From: Rhizopus sp. PT2906
Taxonomy: Eukaryota; Mucoromycota; Mucoromycetes; Mucorales; Rhizopodaceae
Reading direction: 5' to 3'
NCBI GenBank assembly: GCA_025529335.1
Contig: JAMYHX010000702.1
Span: forward strand, 1-16,250
DNA length: 16,250 nucleotides
Under the pieces are notes generated by a model, which was not told where the DNA came from, made no database searches, and saw only the letters and a list, made by a program, of their open reading frames with translations. Below are positions 15,744-16,250 of the stretch, piece after piece. Positions within the stretch are counted from its first letter, which is position 1, and the number at the start of each line of letters is the position of its first letter. The position numbers and the translations under genes were made by a program.

Positions 15744-16250
15744 TTAATACTCTGTACCGTATCCTTTCGACTTAATAACTGCTTCTATTCCACTTGTCAT
15801 GCTATCAATCACCTTCAGGCAGTCTTCTTTGGTAATTTTCTTATACCAAGTGTCGGTTATTCTTTCGAACAACTCGTTCATTCCCTTTGGTGCTGTGTCG
15901 TACTCGTTCAGCCGCCTCTTAAGTAATACTCACATATGCTCGATGGGATTCAGGTCTGGAGAGTTAGCTGGCCATTCCAGGACCCTATACTCTTGCTGAC
16001 TGAGGTATTCCTTGACAACTTTTGCCGTGTGCTTAGGATCGTTGTCATGCTGGAAGTATAGCTGGTTGACTTTCAATCCACTTTCCGCTGCTGTATCGTC
16101 AATTGTCCTTGCTAGTTCGTCCTGAATAATGCTGAGATACAGTTCCTTATCCATTATTGTATCTATTTTGCATAACCAACCAGGACCAGCAACCGAAATC
16201 GCACTCCAAACCATGACGGAACCGCCACCATGCTTGACGGTTTGCTTCAC
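15744..16250 (-). pseudogene. Tc1/mariner transposase, C-terminal part with in-frame stop
   Basis: The minus-strand frame enters from beyond the right edge and contains GGGSVMVWSAIS, the second catalytic Asp within HDNDPKHTAK, and SPDLNPIEHM with the third catalytic acidic residue (Glu), all typical of Tc1/mariner DDE transposases. Right after the Met, a TGA at 15930-15932 sits where the family usually has Trp. Beyond it the same frame stays open for 61 codons (LLKRRLNEYDTAPKGMNELF and so on) to a TAA at 15744-15746. A single nonsense change therefore separates two well-preserved parts, which points to fairly recent inactivation. The first catalytic Asp lies outside the window. No clear terminal inverted repeat was identified; TACAGTCTGAATTTC at 15663 is one weak candidate for the 3' end. 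Confidence 0.85.

Noticed and set aside
1..16250. tRNA or rRNA genes and CRISPR-like arrays
   Set aside because: I looked for tRNA-type arms, rRNA-like conserved stretches and regularly spaced repeats and saw none. The only tandem repeats are coding TPP units.

Overview
The window looks like nuclear DNA of an early-diverging fungus, most likely Mucoromycota (a Mucor/Rhizopus-like mould). The reasons are AT-rich intergenic DNA, many GT..AG introns of about 50-80 nt, pyrimidine-rich tracts just before start codons, a DMPK/MRCK-type kinase (a family that ascomycete yeasts lack), and a DIRS-type tyrosine recombinase next to a Tc1/mariner relic. This assignment is an inference; no marker gene fixes the species.

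Left part (1-6500). An intronless PHO85-type cyclin-dependent kinase lies on the minus strand (513-1454). It is followed by a decayed, unassigned plus-strand coding remnant (about 2206-2818). Next is a six-exon plus-strand kinase of the DMPK/MRCK type (3292-6046, 810 residues as reconstructed) with a long coiled coil.

Middle (6370-8460). Two minus-strand genes encode small secreted proteins with one plan: signal peptide, spacer, dibasic (Kex2-like) sites, Gly/Cys-rich segments and a Thr-Pro-Pro repeat tail. The longer one is visible only after two separate reading frames are joined across a 53-nt intron. The two genes share an upstream element and a TATA box at matching positions. They are the best candidate here for an undescribed system: a family of processed, Cys/Gly-rich secreted peptides.

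Right-middle (9033-12448). A ten-exon PAXBP1/GCFC-type splicing factor (plus strand) converges on a four-exon POP7/RPP20 gene (minus strand, RNase P/MRP subunit), with 29 bp between stop codons. Both are RNA-processing genes, and their mRNA ends probably overlap. POP7 is made of exons too short to stand out as reading frames.

Right end (12449-16250). This is gene-poor DNA with decayed coding remnants, a 369-codon DIRS-type tyrosine recombinase with no reverse transcriptase beside it, inverted partial copies near both ends of that frame, and a Tc1/mariner transposase cut by the window edge and carrying an in-frame stop.

All exon structures were worked out by eye from splice signals, frame continuity and remembered family motifs; no alignment or transcript was available.
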